A DNA stretch of 64,000 nt. It comes from Alphaproteobacteria bacterium. GTDB lineage: Bacteria > Pseudomonadota > Alphaproteobacteria > Micropepsales > Micropepsaceae. A program made the translations under genes and the position numbers. Location: positions 59,102 to 123,101 of the forward strand of contig JAJPIX010000018.1 of NCBI GenBank assembly GCA_021324545.1, in the 5' to 3' direction. Positions 21,401 through 30,468 of the stretch are shown here, piece by piece (position 1 is the first letter of the stretch; every line of letters begins with the position of its first letter). The notes under the pieces are model-generated. The model saw only the letters and a program-made list of their open reading frames with translations. It searched no databases and was not told the origin of the DNA.

Positions 21401-21839
21401 GTTCGTCCAGCACACGGAAGCCGGGCGAAATGCCGGCTTCGAGGGGAAAGCGCGACAGCACGTTCTGGCAGAAGGCGTGAATGGTCTGGATTTTCAGCCC
21501 GCCCGGAGTCTCCAGCGCCCGCGCGAAAAGCCGGCGCGCCTTGCGAAGATCGGCACGGCTTTCCGCGCGTGCGCCAATCTTCGCAATTTCGGCGGACAGC
21601 TTGCCGTCGTCGAACATCGACCATTGGCCCAGGCGGTTGAACAGCCGCTCCTGCATCTCCGCCGCCGCCGCCTTGGTGTAGGTGAGGCACAGGATCTTTG
21701 CCGGATCGACATCGGCCAGCAGCAAACGCGTCACGCGGTTGGCGAGCGTATGCGTCTTGCCGGAGCCCGCGTTGGCCGAGACCCAGGCGGACGCGAAGGG
21801 ATTGGCCGCATCCAGCGGCGTTGCTTCCTGCCCGCTCAT
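18429..21839 (-). CDS. addA: Double-strand break repair helicase AddA
   Basis: UvrD-like Walker A SANAGSGKTHTLANRV; HILIDEAQDTSPDQW; LYVALTRAKDRL; C-terminal nuclease VLIVDFKTNR. Start trimmed to MSGQEATPLD. Confidence 0.94.
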   Translation of the reverse strand: MSGQEATPLDAANPFASAWVSANAGSGKTHTLANRVTRLLLADVDPAKILCLTYTKAAAAEMQERLFNRLGQWSMFDDGKLSAEIAKIGARAESRADLRKARRLFARALETPGGLKIQTIHAFCQNVLSRFPLEAGISPGFRVLDEQTARDLLNSARVQVLERAGRGDARLAEAAAYIATQISENRLSVVLSAALGNDRAKLERFFDRLPAGPDALRNAINRAHGADGARPETIAQQFCAEIKADDSRLSDVVAWLETGGTADRRCAAALKRALVATDAEAMFAGICDALLKGDGEPYASTATKPLQTKRPDLFEYLSGLTERLYAASQRYKAARAAALAEAAVTLAAAAHETYTAEKRARGYLDYDDLIAGTLRLLERQAAAQWVLYKLDGGIDHILIDEAQDTSPDQWRIVRKLTEEFFAGEGATAGRARTVFAVGDEKQSIFSFQGAEPVQFEYYRQFFGAHAKPFADVPLLESRRSAPEILSFVDRVFQDETARAGLTPDAREILHVPHRKDAKGWVEFWPALKPDAEKEHDPWRPVDVPSENSPVVRLARQIAAQIAGWMEKKLRLPGHDRPIAPQDIMILLPRRQPFASEIIRRLKEYGVPVAGGDRIRLTEQMAVMDLIALGRFVLLPEDDLNLAALMRSPILGFSEQELFELAGTRKGHLWRALAERRDERPCYAAAHDFLTGALTRADLVPPHEFFSSALSRGCRKKLLSRLGPEAADAIDEFLSLALAFEAMNTPSLEGFLHWIERGEAEVKRDMERSRNEVRVMTVHGAKGLDADIVILPDTTTLPDPPGKRGELLFAGDDVIFTLSTAEAPEAVKRAKERAKAEALKEHKRLLYVALTRAKDRLCICGFENKRGVARDSWYELAERATKACGREIVRDGKTLFAFGAADLEPHTGAVAAADGATELPAWAQSMPGPEPETPRLIRPFDAADATDIVSSPLSEGSARRFRRGILIHALLAGLPQAEPGRREAMARKFLAAHHVPDGDIDALVAETLKVLNHPVFAPAFGENSRAEVSVIADLPHIGEGARVSGRIDRLAVSDGEVLIVDFKTNRPPPTKTDDVPQLYRAQMALYREALAKIYPGRRIVAALVWTDGPGLMPLPDAMLDAEIGHIRARLDSGASRS

Positions 21840-24829
21840 TCCTCGTCCACTTCCCAGCCGATGAGCGACCATTCGCGCACGCGCGCCAGATGGTCATAGT
21901 CGCCGGGCTGATCGGCGCGGAATGGAATGAGCCGCGGCAGATAGGGCGTGTTCTCGTCGTCGAACAGCGCGACAAGCGCGATGAGTTTCCGCTCCACCTC
22001 GGCCACGAATTGCGCAAGCGTCATCTTTTTCGGCTCAACCGGCTGATACCTGCCGGGCTCCGCGCCGCCGGAAACCTGGATGTAAAGCAGCTGCTCCGCG
22101 TTCAGAGGCCCCGCGTCCGGGAAGCCGCCGGCGGAAAGGATGGCGGCTTCCAGCGGAAGCTGCGCCGTCAGCATGGACTGGATTTGCCTGTTGGTCGGCG
22201 GCTTTCCCGTCTTGTAGTCCACAACGGCGGCTCCGCCGGAATGCAGAAGGTCTATGCGGTCGGCGCGGCCGCGAAGGACAAAGGCGCGTTCGCCCTCGCC
22301 AAAGGTGCGCCGGCCTTTCAGTTCCACGAAGGATTTTGCGATCGTGTCGCGGCGCTTGCGCTCTTCTTCCACAAACCATCGCGCGGCGCGCGCGAAGCGG
22401 GGCCGCCACAGGGCCAGGGCCGAATGTGGAACACCGGCCTGGCCGAACACCGCGTTGGCGATCTCGACAAGCCGCCGCCAGGAATCGGGCGCAAAATCGC
22501 CGCCCGTCTCGGCCAGAAACAGTTCCAGCGCCTTGTGGATCGCCGTTCCGCGCTCCAGTGCGCCGAAATCGGCATCCAGCGGGTCCAGCGGCTTCAGGCG
22601 CAGCACATGCTCTGCGTAAATCGCATAAGGATCGCGCATCCAGGTCTCGATTTCCGTGACCGAAAGACTGCGCGGCCGCATTGTCACCGGCGGTTTCGGC
22701 CGGGGCCGCTCTTCGGGCTTTGGCGGGGAGCCCGGTTCATCCAGCGCTCCGGCCCACCGGCAATATTGATCCGCGCTGGAAATTTTCAGGGCCAACCCAT
22801 CGGTAACCTGCACCAGCCGCTGCAGCCATCGCGATGCGATCGTGTGCGCGCCCTCCGCTTTTGTGGCGCGCGAAAGGATCACGCGCGGGCTGGCGGCCAG
22901 CGTTGCGAAATCATGCGCCGAAAGTCCGATGGTCCGCTCCGGCTGTTCCAGTCCCAGCGCCTCGCGCATCGGGCGCGACAGCCACGGATCGGTCGATGCT
23001 GCGCGCGGCCAGGTGCCTTCGTTCAGGCCGCCGAGAATCGTGATGTCGAAGCGCAGGAGCCGCGCTTCGAGCGGCCCCAGAATGGAAAGCCGCGCGTGCT
23101 GGCCGAACGGCGGCCGGACCGCAATCTCGTCTGCCAGCGAGCGGAAGAGCGGCGCATAGGCATCGGGTTCGAGCGGCGGGAGGTCTTCCGCCGCTTCGGC
23201 AAATGCCGCGATCAGTTTTGCGGCGGCGTCGCCGGCCGGCCCACGCCACAGCAGGGCCGCGCCGCGGCCGGCATTGCTGCGCGCCAGCGCCTCCGCTGCC
23301 TCCACATGCGCGGCAATCAGGCCGGGAAGCGTTGCCGCGCGCTCTGCAAAGGCTTCTTCCAACGGCCGCAGCGTGCGTTCGACATGATCGAACCAGCGCT
23401 TGACCGCCTCGATGTCGGCCCGTTTCCATTTCTCCTCTTCGCGCAGATCTCCCAGCGCGCCGTCAATGGCGCGGCGAATGCCGTCGAGTCCGGGATCGGG
23501 CCTCGGCCCGCGCAGACACAGACGATCGAGCATGCGCGCCTTGCGGCGGAATTCGGCCGGATCAAGCCCGTTTGCGGCCAGCGGATGTTTCAAAAGCGCC
23601 AGCAACGGAACCGGCGCGAATTGCGCATCCACCGCGTCCGCCAGAAGGCACAGGAATGTGCCGGGCCTGGTGTGCGACAGCGGCTGCCCGCCGGAATCGT
23701 TGATTTCGATATCCCATCGCCGCAGTTCCGCGGCCACGCGCCGCGCAAGAGTCCGGTCGGGCGTCACCAGGGCCGCCGTCTGTTTCGGCGTCTCCAGCGC
23801 TTCACGCAAGGCAAGCGCGATCGCGCAGGCTTCCTCGGCCGGATGGCCCGCCTGAAGCAGCGACAGGCCCCTCAGTCCGTTCGCCACGTGGCCCGCGCCG
23901 CGTTCGGCCAGCGCCTGCCAGGCATCCGTCGTCGGCGCCGGCCGCAGGGCCTCGCGCAACAGATGCTCGCGAGCCTCGTTGCGTTCCTGCGCCCAGGGCC
24001 ACTCGCGCACTGCGCTGCGATCCACGCCGATGCGCGCGAGCAGCTGCTTGAGCCCGTATTGCGGATGGCCGGGGCTTTCGTCGAGTTTCTGCCAGCTTTC
24101 CTCATCCAGGTCTTTGTCGAGGCCGGGCAACACGACCATGCCGCCGGGCATCCGCGCGATCGCACCCAGAAGCGCGGCGGTTGCCGGGATGCTGCCCGTC
24201 GATCCTGCCGCGATCACTTTCCCGGCCGGCGGGTGCGCCACAAGCGATTTGCGCAGCCGCTCCAGCATGAGGTTGCGCCGCTGCGCGGGATTCTCCCGGT
24301 TTTCCTTTTCAAGAATTTTCGGCCATTCGTCGCGCATCAGGCACAGAAACGCGCGCACGTCGTTCCAATGCTCTGCGAGCGGCGCTTCCACGAGCCCGTC
24401 GAGTTTGGAAAGATCGGCGCCTTGCCTTTCGACGTCATCCAGGAACGCCGCAAGACTTTTCGCCATGCCCGCGGCCTGCGCAAAGCCGATGGGCCCGCGA
24501 GTCTTGCCGTGCCAGTCGCGGATCAGGGTTGCCAGGAGAAGCTGCCGCCGGACGGGATCGATGGCGGGCTTCAGATCGAGCGCGTCCGCATCGCCGTCGA
24601 ACGGGAATTCCTCTTCGTCGGCATCGCCCAGCGGCCGCAGCTCCGGCAGCAGCGCCGCGCCGAGCTGTCTGGCGAAAATGTCCGCAAGCGTCCGCGTCGC
24701 GCGCCGCGTGGGCAGATAGATCGTGATCGCGGCAAGCGTCAGCGGGTCGTCGCCATGCTCTGCGATGATCCCGCGCGCCAGCGCTTCCGCGAAAGGCGCA
24801 CTCGCCGGAATGGTGAAGACATTGGCCAT
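21836..24829 (-). CDS. addB: Double-strand break repair protein AddB
   Basis: MANVFTIPASAPFAEALARGII; ITILGGLNEGTWP; C-terminal nuclease AVVDYKTGKPP; 4-nt overlap with addA. Confidence 0.93.
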   Translation of the reverse strand: MANVFTIPASAPFAEALARGIIAEHGDDPLTLAAITIYLPTRRATRTLADIFARQLGAALLPELRPLGDADEEEFPFDGDADALDLKPAIDPVRRQLLLATLIRDWHGKTRGPIGFAQAAGMAKSLAAFLDDVERQGADLSKLDGLVEAPLAEHWNDVRAFLCLMRDEWPKILEKENRENPAQRRNLMLERLRKSLVAHPPAGKVIAAGSTGSIPATAALLGAIARMPGGMVVLPGLDKDLDEESWQKLDESPGHPQYGLKQLLARIGVDRSAVREWPWAQERNEAREHLLREALRPAPTTDAWQALAERGAGHVANGLRGLSLLQAGHPAEEACAIALALREALETPKQTAALVTPDRTLARRVAAELRRWDIEINDSGGQPLSHTRPGTFLCLLADAVDAQFAPVPLLALLKHPLAANGLDPAEFRRKARMLDRLCLRGPRPDPGLDGIRRAIDGALGDLREEEKWKRADIEAVKRWFDHVERTLRPLEEAFAERAATLPGLIAAHVEAAEALARSNAGRGAALLWRGPAGDAAAKLIAAFAEAAEDLPPLEPDAYAPLFRSLADEIAVRPPFGQHARLSILGPLEARLLRFDITILGGLNEGTWPRAASTDPWLSRPMREALGLEQPERTIGLSAHDFATLAASPRVILSRATKAEGAHTIASRWLQRLVQVTDGLALKISSADQYCRWAGALDEPGSPPKPEERPRPKPPVTMRPRSLSVTEIETWMRDPYAIYAEHVLRLKPLDPLDADFGALERGTAIHKALELFLAETGGDFAPDSWRRLVEIANAVFGQAGVPHSALALWRPRFARAARWFVEEERKRRDTIAKSFVELKGRRTFGEGERAFVLRGRADRIDLLHSGGAAVVDYKTGKPPTNRQIQSMLTAQLPLEAAILSAGGFPDAGPLNAEQLLYIQVSGGAEPGRYQPVEPKKMTLAQFVAEVERKLIALVALFDDENTPYLPRLIPFRADQPGDYDHLARVREWSLIGWEVDEE

Positions 24830-24855
24830 GGCCCAAGTCTGGCTCGAGTCGGGCG

Positions 24856-25584
24856 CTACCGCGAGCGCGCCAGATCGGCCAGATAATGCTCGGCTTCCGT
24901 GATTGCCGATGGCCGGTCGATATGCATCCACACCCCGTCCAGCCGCACGCCGAAAAGGCGCCCCTTCTGAATGGCGCGGTCCCACAGCGGGTTGATCGAG
25001 AATTTTCCCGACGGAGCGCCTTCGAACAGGCGCGGATGCAGGATTTCCACGCCCGACCACACGAAAGGCGCGATGCGCTGTTCGCCCACGCGCGAAATGC
25101 GCCCGTCGGCGTCCATCATGAAGTCGCCGCGGCCGTCATAGCAGACGGTGTTCACCGTCGGCGCCAGAAGCATCAGGGCGTCCATCTCGCGCTCGTTCCA
25201 TCTCAGCTTCAGGCGCTCGAGCGCGGGCCGTGTGCCTTCCACCCACAGGGTGTCGGAATTGGCGTGAAAGAACGGCTCGCCCCGGAAATACGCAAGCGCC
25301 TTGGCCACGCCGCCGCCGGAATCCATGATGGAATCCGTTTCGTCCGAAATGATGATTTCCGCGTCCTTCCGCTGCGCCAGATGCGCCTTCAGCTTTTCGG
25401 CGCGGTAATGCACGTTCACAACAAAGGTCTTCACGCCGGCCTTCATCAGCCGGTCCATCACGTGGTCGATCAGCGCCTTTCCCGCAACAGTCACGAGCGG
25501 CTTGGGCAGATCGCTGGTGAGCGGGCGCATGCGCGTGCCAAGGCCCGCGGCCATGATCATTGCGCGCGTGGGCCCGTTGCTCAA
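24856..25584 (-). CDS. murU: Nucleotidyltransferase, MurU-like (N-acetylmuramate-1-phosphate uridylyltransferase)
   Basis: AMIMAAGLGTRMRPLTSDLPKPLVTVAGKALIDHVMDRL; follows an AmgK-like kinase. Confidence 0.85.
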   Translation of the reverse strand: MSNGPTRAMIMAAGLGTRMRPLTSDLPKPLVTVAGKALIDHVMDRLMKAGVKTFVVNVHYRAEKLKAHLAQRKDAEIIISDETDSIMDSGGGVAKALAYFRGEPFFHANSDTLWVEGTRPALERLKLRWNEREMDALMLLAPTVNTVCYDGRGDFMMDADGRISRVGEQRIAPFVWSGVEILHPRLFEGAPSGKFSINPLWDRAIQKGRLFGVRLDGVWMHIDRPSAITEAEHYLADLARSR

Positions 25585-26696
25585 ACCGACGCTCCTTCGA
25601 TTCGGGGTGCGCCGCGCTTTTCGCGCGGGATCGCGCGGTCATACCATGCTTTCAGTTTTGCCAGCACCGGGTGCTCGAGGTCGCGGTTCAGGTAACCCCA
25701 GACGCGCGGAAGATAGCCAAGATAGCGCGGCTTGCCGTCGCGCCTGTACAGCCGCGAAAAGATGCCCACGATCTTGGCGTTGCGCTGGGCGGCAAACACC
25801 GCCACGGCGGCGCGGAACGCCGCCTCGTCGAGCGGCATGCCCTGCGCGCGCATGCGGTCGAGGTAGCGCCGGGTCATCGCTTCGCCGAGTTCGGGGGAAA
25901 CGTCGCGCCGCGCATCTTCGGTGAGCGAAATCAGGTCATAGGCCTGCGCGCCGGCCACCGCGTCCTGGAAGTCGATCAGGCCCACGCGCGCCACGCCTTC
26001 GCGCGCCGGCAGCCAGATCAGGTTCTGCGCATGATAGTCGCGGTGCACGAACACGGGCGATGCGGCCGTCACCGCGTCAAGCGCCTCGCGCCAGAGCCTG
26101 CGATGGGTCTGGGTTTCATCGGCGGTTGCGCTGCGGCCAAGGCCCACCGGGAAAAACCATTCCGTCATGAGATCGGTTTCCGCGATCAGCGCGGTTTCGT
26201 CGTAAGGGTGCAGCGGCTTGTCGGGCGCAAGCGCGGCCGGCGCGCCTTCGGCGTGAAGGCTGGACAGCGCATCGATTGCCGCACCGTAAAGCGCCATTTC
26301 GTCGGCGCCGCCCATGAGCGCATCGGAATAAAGCGCCTCGCCCAGATCCTCCATCAGCACGAAACCTTCGTTCGTGTCGGCGGCATAGATGTCGGGCGCG
26401 CTCAGGCCGCGGGCGCGAAGATAGTTCGAGGCCGCAACAAATCGTCCGGTGTCGGCGCCGGCCAGCCGCGCGATGGCGTTATACCCAAGCGCGCGCCGTT
26501 CCTCGGGCGTCGCATGGGCGGGCGCCGGCGGCGCTTCGGCCGCCTGCGGCTGGTCCATCAGCATGGCGGTGCGGCCGTTCAGATGCAGGCGGATGTAATG
26601 CCGGGTGGAAGCGTCGCCGGCAAGCGGCGCGCGCCGGGCCGCGCCCCAGCCGGCGCTGGCCAGAAACGCCCGAAGGTCTTCGCCGCGGTCAGCCAC
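25581..26696 (-). CDS. amgK: Aminoglycoside phosphotransferase-family sugar kinase, AmgK-like
   Basis: GTG start VADRGEDLRAFLASAGWG overlapping tsaE; FVHRDYHAQNLIWLP and VGLIDFQDAVAG kinase motifs. Confidence 0.82.
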   Translation of the reverse strand: MADRGEDLRAFLASAGWGAARRAPLAGDASTRHYIRLHLNGRTAMLMDQPQAAEAPPAPAHATPEERRALGYNAIARLAGADTGRFVAASNYLRARGLSAPDIYAADTNEGFVLMEDLGEALYSDALMGGADEMALYGAAIDALSSLHAEGAPAALAPDKPLHPYDETALIAETDLMTEWFFPVGLGRSATADETQTHRRLWREALDAVTAASPVFVHRDYHAQNLIWLPAREGVARVGLIDFQDAVAGAQAYDLISLTEDARRDVSPELGEAMTRRYLDRMRAQGMPLDEAAFRAAVAVFAAQRNAKIVGIFSRLYRRDGKPRYLGYLPRVWGYLNRDLEHPVLAKLKAWYDRAIPREKRGAPRIEGASV

Positions 26697-27171
26697 GCAC
26701 AACCTCCACCAGCGCCGCCAGGGCGTCCATGAAGCGCCGCGGCCCGGAAATCCTTGCGATGCGCGCCGTCTCGCCAGCGGCGTCAAGTGCAACGGTCAGC
26801 GCGCCGGAAGGCATTCGCGATGGCGCATGCTCCGGCCATTCGATCAGCACGGCGCCTTCCGCAAGCGCATCGTCCAGCCCGAGTTCGTCCAGCTCCGCTT
26901 CATCTTCGATGCGATAGAGATCGTAGTGTCGCACGATCAGCCCCGCCGTCTCATAGGTCTGCACGAGCGTAAATGTGGGCGAGGGCACCGGCTCGCGCAC
27001 GCCCAGCGCGTCCAGAATGGCGCGCGCCAGCGTGGTCTTTCCCGCGCCCAGATCGCCCGAAAGCAGCACCGCATCGCCCGCGCGAAGCGTGCGCGCAATG
27101 GCCGCGCCCAGGCGCCGGGTTGCGGCCAAGCCGGACAAAGAGAGCGAAATTTCCGGAATCGGGCTCGCCAT
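26689..27171 (-). CDS. tsaE: tRNA threonylcarbamoyladenosine biosynthesis ATPase TsaE
   Basis: LLSGDLGAGKTTLARAILDALGV; SPTFTLVQTYETAGLIVRHYDLYRIEDEAELDELGLDD; LIEWPEHA. Confidence 0.95.
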   Translation of the reverse strand: MASPIPEISLSLSGLAATRRLGAAIARTLRAGDAVLLSGDLGAGKTTLARAILDALGVREPVPSPTFTLVQTYETAGLIVRHYDLYRIEDEAELDELGLDDALAEGAVLIEWPEHAPSRMPSGALTVALDAAGETARIARISGPRRFMDALAALVEVVRG

Positions 27172-27274
27172 GGCCGCTTTTAGCGTGCGGATGGGCGGCC
27201 CTCAATGTGCGCCGCCCGGCCCCGATTTGCGCCCATGCCGGGACATGGTAACCGGTTGTTTTTCGGGACAGGAC

Positions 27275-28483
27275 ATGGCCGGAAGAATCGTGATCATCGG
27301 GGCAGGGCAGGCGGCGGCGCAGGCCATCGCTACGCTGCATGCCGAAGGTTTCGACGGCAGCCTTGCGCTGGTGGGCGATGAGCCGTTTGCCCCCTATCAG
27401 CGGCCTCCGCTGTCCAAGGCCTATCTGTCGGGCACATTCGAGCGCGAGCGGCTTTTCCTGAAACCCGCGAATTTCTACGACGAAGCCGGGTGCGAGCTGA
27501 TCCTCGACAATGCGGCCGTGGTGGTGGATCGCACGCTGAAGCAGGTGGGCCTGAGCGACGGCCGTCATGTTCCCTATGACAAGCTGCTTTTCGCCACCGG
27601 CAGCCGCGCGCGGCGGATCCGCTGCCCGGGCGCCGATCTCGACGGCATCCATTACATGCGCAGCATCGCGGATGTGGATGCTCTGCGGCCGGAGCTTCGG
27701 CCCGGCAGGAAGCTGGCCGTCATCGGCGGCGGCTATATCGGGCTTGAGGTGGCGGCGGTTGCGCGAAAACACGGCCTTGACGTCACGATCTTCGAAGCGC
27801 TCGGCCGGCTGATGATGCGGGCGGTCTCGGAGCCCGTTTCGCAATTCTATGAGCGAGTTCATCGCGAGGCGGGCGTGAACATCCTGCTCAACACGAAACT
27901 TGAAGCCTTCGAAGGCGGAGAGCGCATCCATGCCGTGCGCGCCGGCGGAAAATCATACCCTTGCGATCTTGCGCTCGTGGGCATCGGCATCGTGCCGAAT
28001 GTAGAGCTGGCGCAGGCCGCGGGCCTTGCCTGCGATGACGGCATTGTGGTGGACGATTGCGGCCGCACCGAAGACTCTGCGATTTTCGCCGCCGGCGATT
28101 GCACCAGTCATCCCGATCGCACGGGCGTGCGCATCCGCCTTGAATGTGTGCAGAACGCCATCGATCAGGCCAGGCACGCCGCGCTCGCCATGCTGGGCAA
28201 GCCTGTGCCTTACCGCGAGGTGCCATGGTTCTGGTCGGACCAGTACGACCTGAAGCTCCAGATCGCGGGGCTGGCCGCCCGCGGCAATCAGATCGTGCTC
28301 AGGGGCGATCCGGCCGCCCGCAAATTCGCGGCCTTCCATCTGCAGGAGGGGGTGCTTGTGGCGGTGGAGGCGGTCAATGCCGCCCCGGAATATCTTATGG
28401 GCCGCAAGATGATAGCGGCGAATGCGCGCCCCGACCCGGCCCGGCTTGCAGACATGGCCGTACCTATGAAAAACATGGCGTAA
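27275..28483 (+). CDS. FAD-dependent ferredoxin reductase (rhodocoxin/putidaredoxin reductase-like)
   Basis: RIVIIGAGQAAAQAIATL; PYQRPPLSKAYLSG; KLAVIGGGYIGLEVAAVARKHGLDVTIFEAL; IFAAGDCT. Confidence 0.92.
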   Translation: MAGRIVIIGAGQAAAQAIATLHAEGFDGSLALVGDEPFAPYQRPPLSKAYLSGTFERERLFLKPANFYDEAGCELILDNAAVVVDRTLKQVGLSDGRHVPYDKLLFATGSRARRIRCPGADLDGIHYMRSIADVDALRPELRPGRKLAVIGGGYIGLEVAAVARKHGLDVTIFEALGRLMMRAVSEPVSQFYERVHREAGVNILLNTKLEAFEGGERIHAVRAGGKSYPCDLALVGIGIVPNVELAQAAGLACDDGIVVDDCGRTEDSAIFAAGDCTSHPDRTGVRIRLECVQNAIDQARHAALAMLGKPVPYREVPWFWSDQYDLKLQIAGLAARGNQIVLRGDPAARKFAAFHLQEGVLVAVEAVNAAPEYLMGRKMIAANARPDPARLADMAVPMKNMA

Positions 28484-28828
<345 letters not shown>

Positions 28829-28900
28829 GCGGAAATGACCGAAACGTAACAGGTGAACGATTTGCGGCCGCGTTAGCATGAACCGCCGGTTCAGCAGGGG

Positions 28901-29326
28901 ATGGCGATGAAAAAAATTTCGCTGGTCGCGTTCGCGGCGCTTGCGCTGGCCGGCTGCGCCAGCACCTGGCAGCTTCAGGTCATGCCGCGCGACAGCGGCA
29001 CGATCTATCACGGCGTCTGGCAGAACAGCGGAACCGGCACAAGCACGATGACAATCACATTGCCCGGGGGCACCTACACCGGCCCTGTCGTGCGCACCAC
29101 GTCTGCGCACACCTACGGGTTCTATGAATCCTTCGGCTGGCGCGGGTTTGGCCCGGGCTTCGGAACGGTGGATTTCTATGGCGGCACGGTGCGCATGAAG
29201 GCGCTGCTCGCCTCGCCGGACGGCAAGGGGCTGCGCTGCGATTTTTCGGGCGACAGCTATCACATGGGCGGCGTCTGCGCCGACGACAGCCGGCATGTCT
29301 ATGACGTGATCGCGACGAGTCAGTAA
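28901..29326 (+). CDS. Hypothetical lipoprotein
   Basis: Lipobox LAGC after a short signal peptide (MAMKKISLVAFAALALAGCAS). Confidence 0.7.
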   Translation: MAMKKISLVAFAALALAGCASTWQLQVMPRDSGTIYHGVWQNSGTGTSTMTITLPGGTYTGPVVRTTSAHTYGFYESFGWRGFGPGFGTVDFYGGTVRMKALLASPDGKGLRCDFSGDSYHMGGVCADDSRHVYDVIATSQ

Positions 29327-30312
29327 TTCCACGCGCCGAACTGTTCCCGCACCTCGCCTGGCGCCATGCCGAACCGGCGGCGGAACGCGCGGTTGAAATA
29401 GGACAGATCGTTGAATCCCACCGCATAGGCGATGGCGCTGACCTTCCAGCCATAGGTCCGCGGGCTTTTCAGCATCTGATGGGCGCGCGTCAGCCGAAGA
29501 TTGCGCAGGTATTCCGTGAAGGATGATCCTTCGGCTTCGAACAGCCGTTGCACATACCGGGTGGTCAGCCGGTGCCGCGCGGCGATGCGCTCCACCGTCA
29601 GGCCGCCATCCGCAAGTTGCGTTTCGATATCGCCCTTGATATCGCGCAACAGCGCCGCGCGCACGCCGCGTTGTCTGGCCTGTTCCGCCGCATCCGGTGT
29701 CGCGCCCAGGGCCACGGCGGCCAGATCCAGAATGTGGTTTCTGGCCACCCTTGCAAGCCCCGGCGCCAGCGGCGGGCTTTCGCGAAGGGCGTTGAGATAG
29801 CGGATGAGAAGGCGCAAGGCGCTGTCCTGTGCCGGAAGGCGGCGGTGCAGCGCCGCGCCCGGCCTCTCGACCCGCGGAAACAGCGCCGCTCTTGGCATGC
29901 ACAGGGCGATGCCCTGGAGCGGCCGGGGCTGAATCTGCCAGCCGGGGTCGCAATTGGAGGAGAGCACGGCGTCGTCGCGGCCCAGCGAAATCTCGCGGTC
30001 GAATTGCGAAGACTGCCAGGCCGGAAGGTTCGTGCTCGTGAGGACAACATTGTCATTCCGGATCATGCTGGGCGGCAGGGCCATGGCCATGCCGGAACTC
30101 GAATGAAAGGAAATCTGCAGATCGGCCAGGCCGCGGATTGTGGCGCAGATGTTGAGCGGCCGTTCTCCGACCGGCTCGAATTCCACGCCCACGATCGTGC
30201 GCCCGAAAAACTCCAGGCACGCCTCGGCGCGCCGGTGTTCCGGATAGGCGGCGCTCGAAAAGCGGATGACGCCGGTGTCATCCGCCGCCGGCAGGAGTTC
30301 TGAATCGTCCAT
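29320..30312 (-). CDS. AraC-family transcriptional regulator
   Basis: C-terminal HTH (VERIAARHRLTTRYVQRLFEAEGSSFTEYLRNLRLTRAHQML... VSAIAYAVGFNDLSYFNRAFRRRFGMAPGEVRE). Confidence 0.92.
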   Translation of the reverse strand: MDDSELLPAADDTGVIRFSSAAYPEHRRAEACLEFFGRTIVGVEFEPVGERPLNICATIRGLADLQISFHSSSGMAMALPPSMIRNDNVVLTSTNLPAWQSSQFDREISLGRDDAVLSSNCDPGWQIQPRPLQGIALCMPRAALFPRVERPGAALHRRLPAQDSALRLLIRYLNALRESPPLAPGLARVARNHILDLAAVALGATPDAAEQARQRGVRAALLRDIKGDIETQLADGGLTVERIAARHRLTTRYVQRLFEAEGSSFTEYLRNLRLTRAHQMLKSPRTYGWKVSAIAYAVGFNDLSYFNRAFRRRFGMAPGEVREQFGAWNY

Positions 30313-30468
30313 AGGGTGTCGCGCTCCCAAGGGCATTTTAGCATTGGCCGTCGTTTGCGTCCTGTCTTCCTGTCGTCCGCGCCCAAGACGGAATGGTTGC
30401 CATGGCTTTGTTTCCGCAACGCGAACGCCGGCATTGATCGCCGGGGATGGTTAAAGCGGAGCAATGTC

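Noticed and set aside
21698-24886. 1062-aa plus-strand ORF
   Set aside because: Codon-aligned antisense of addB.
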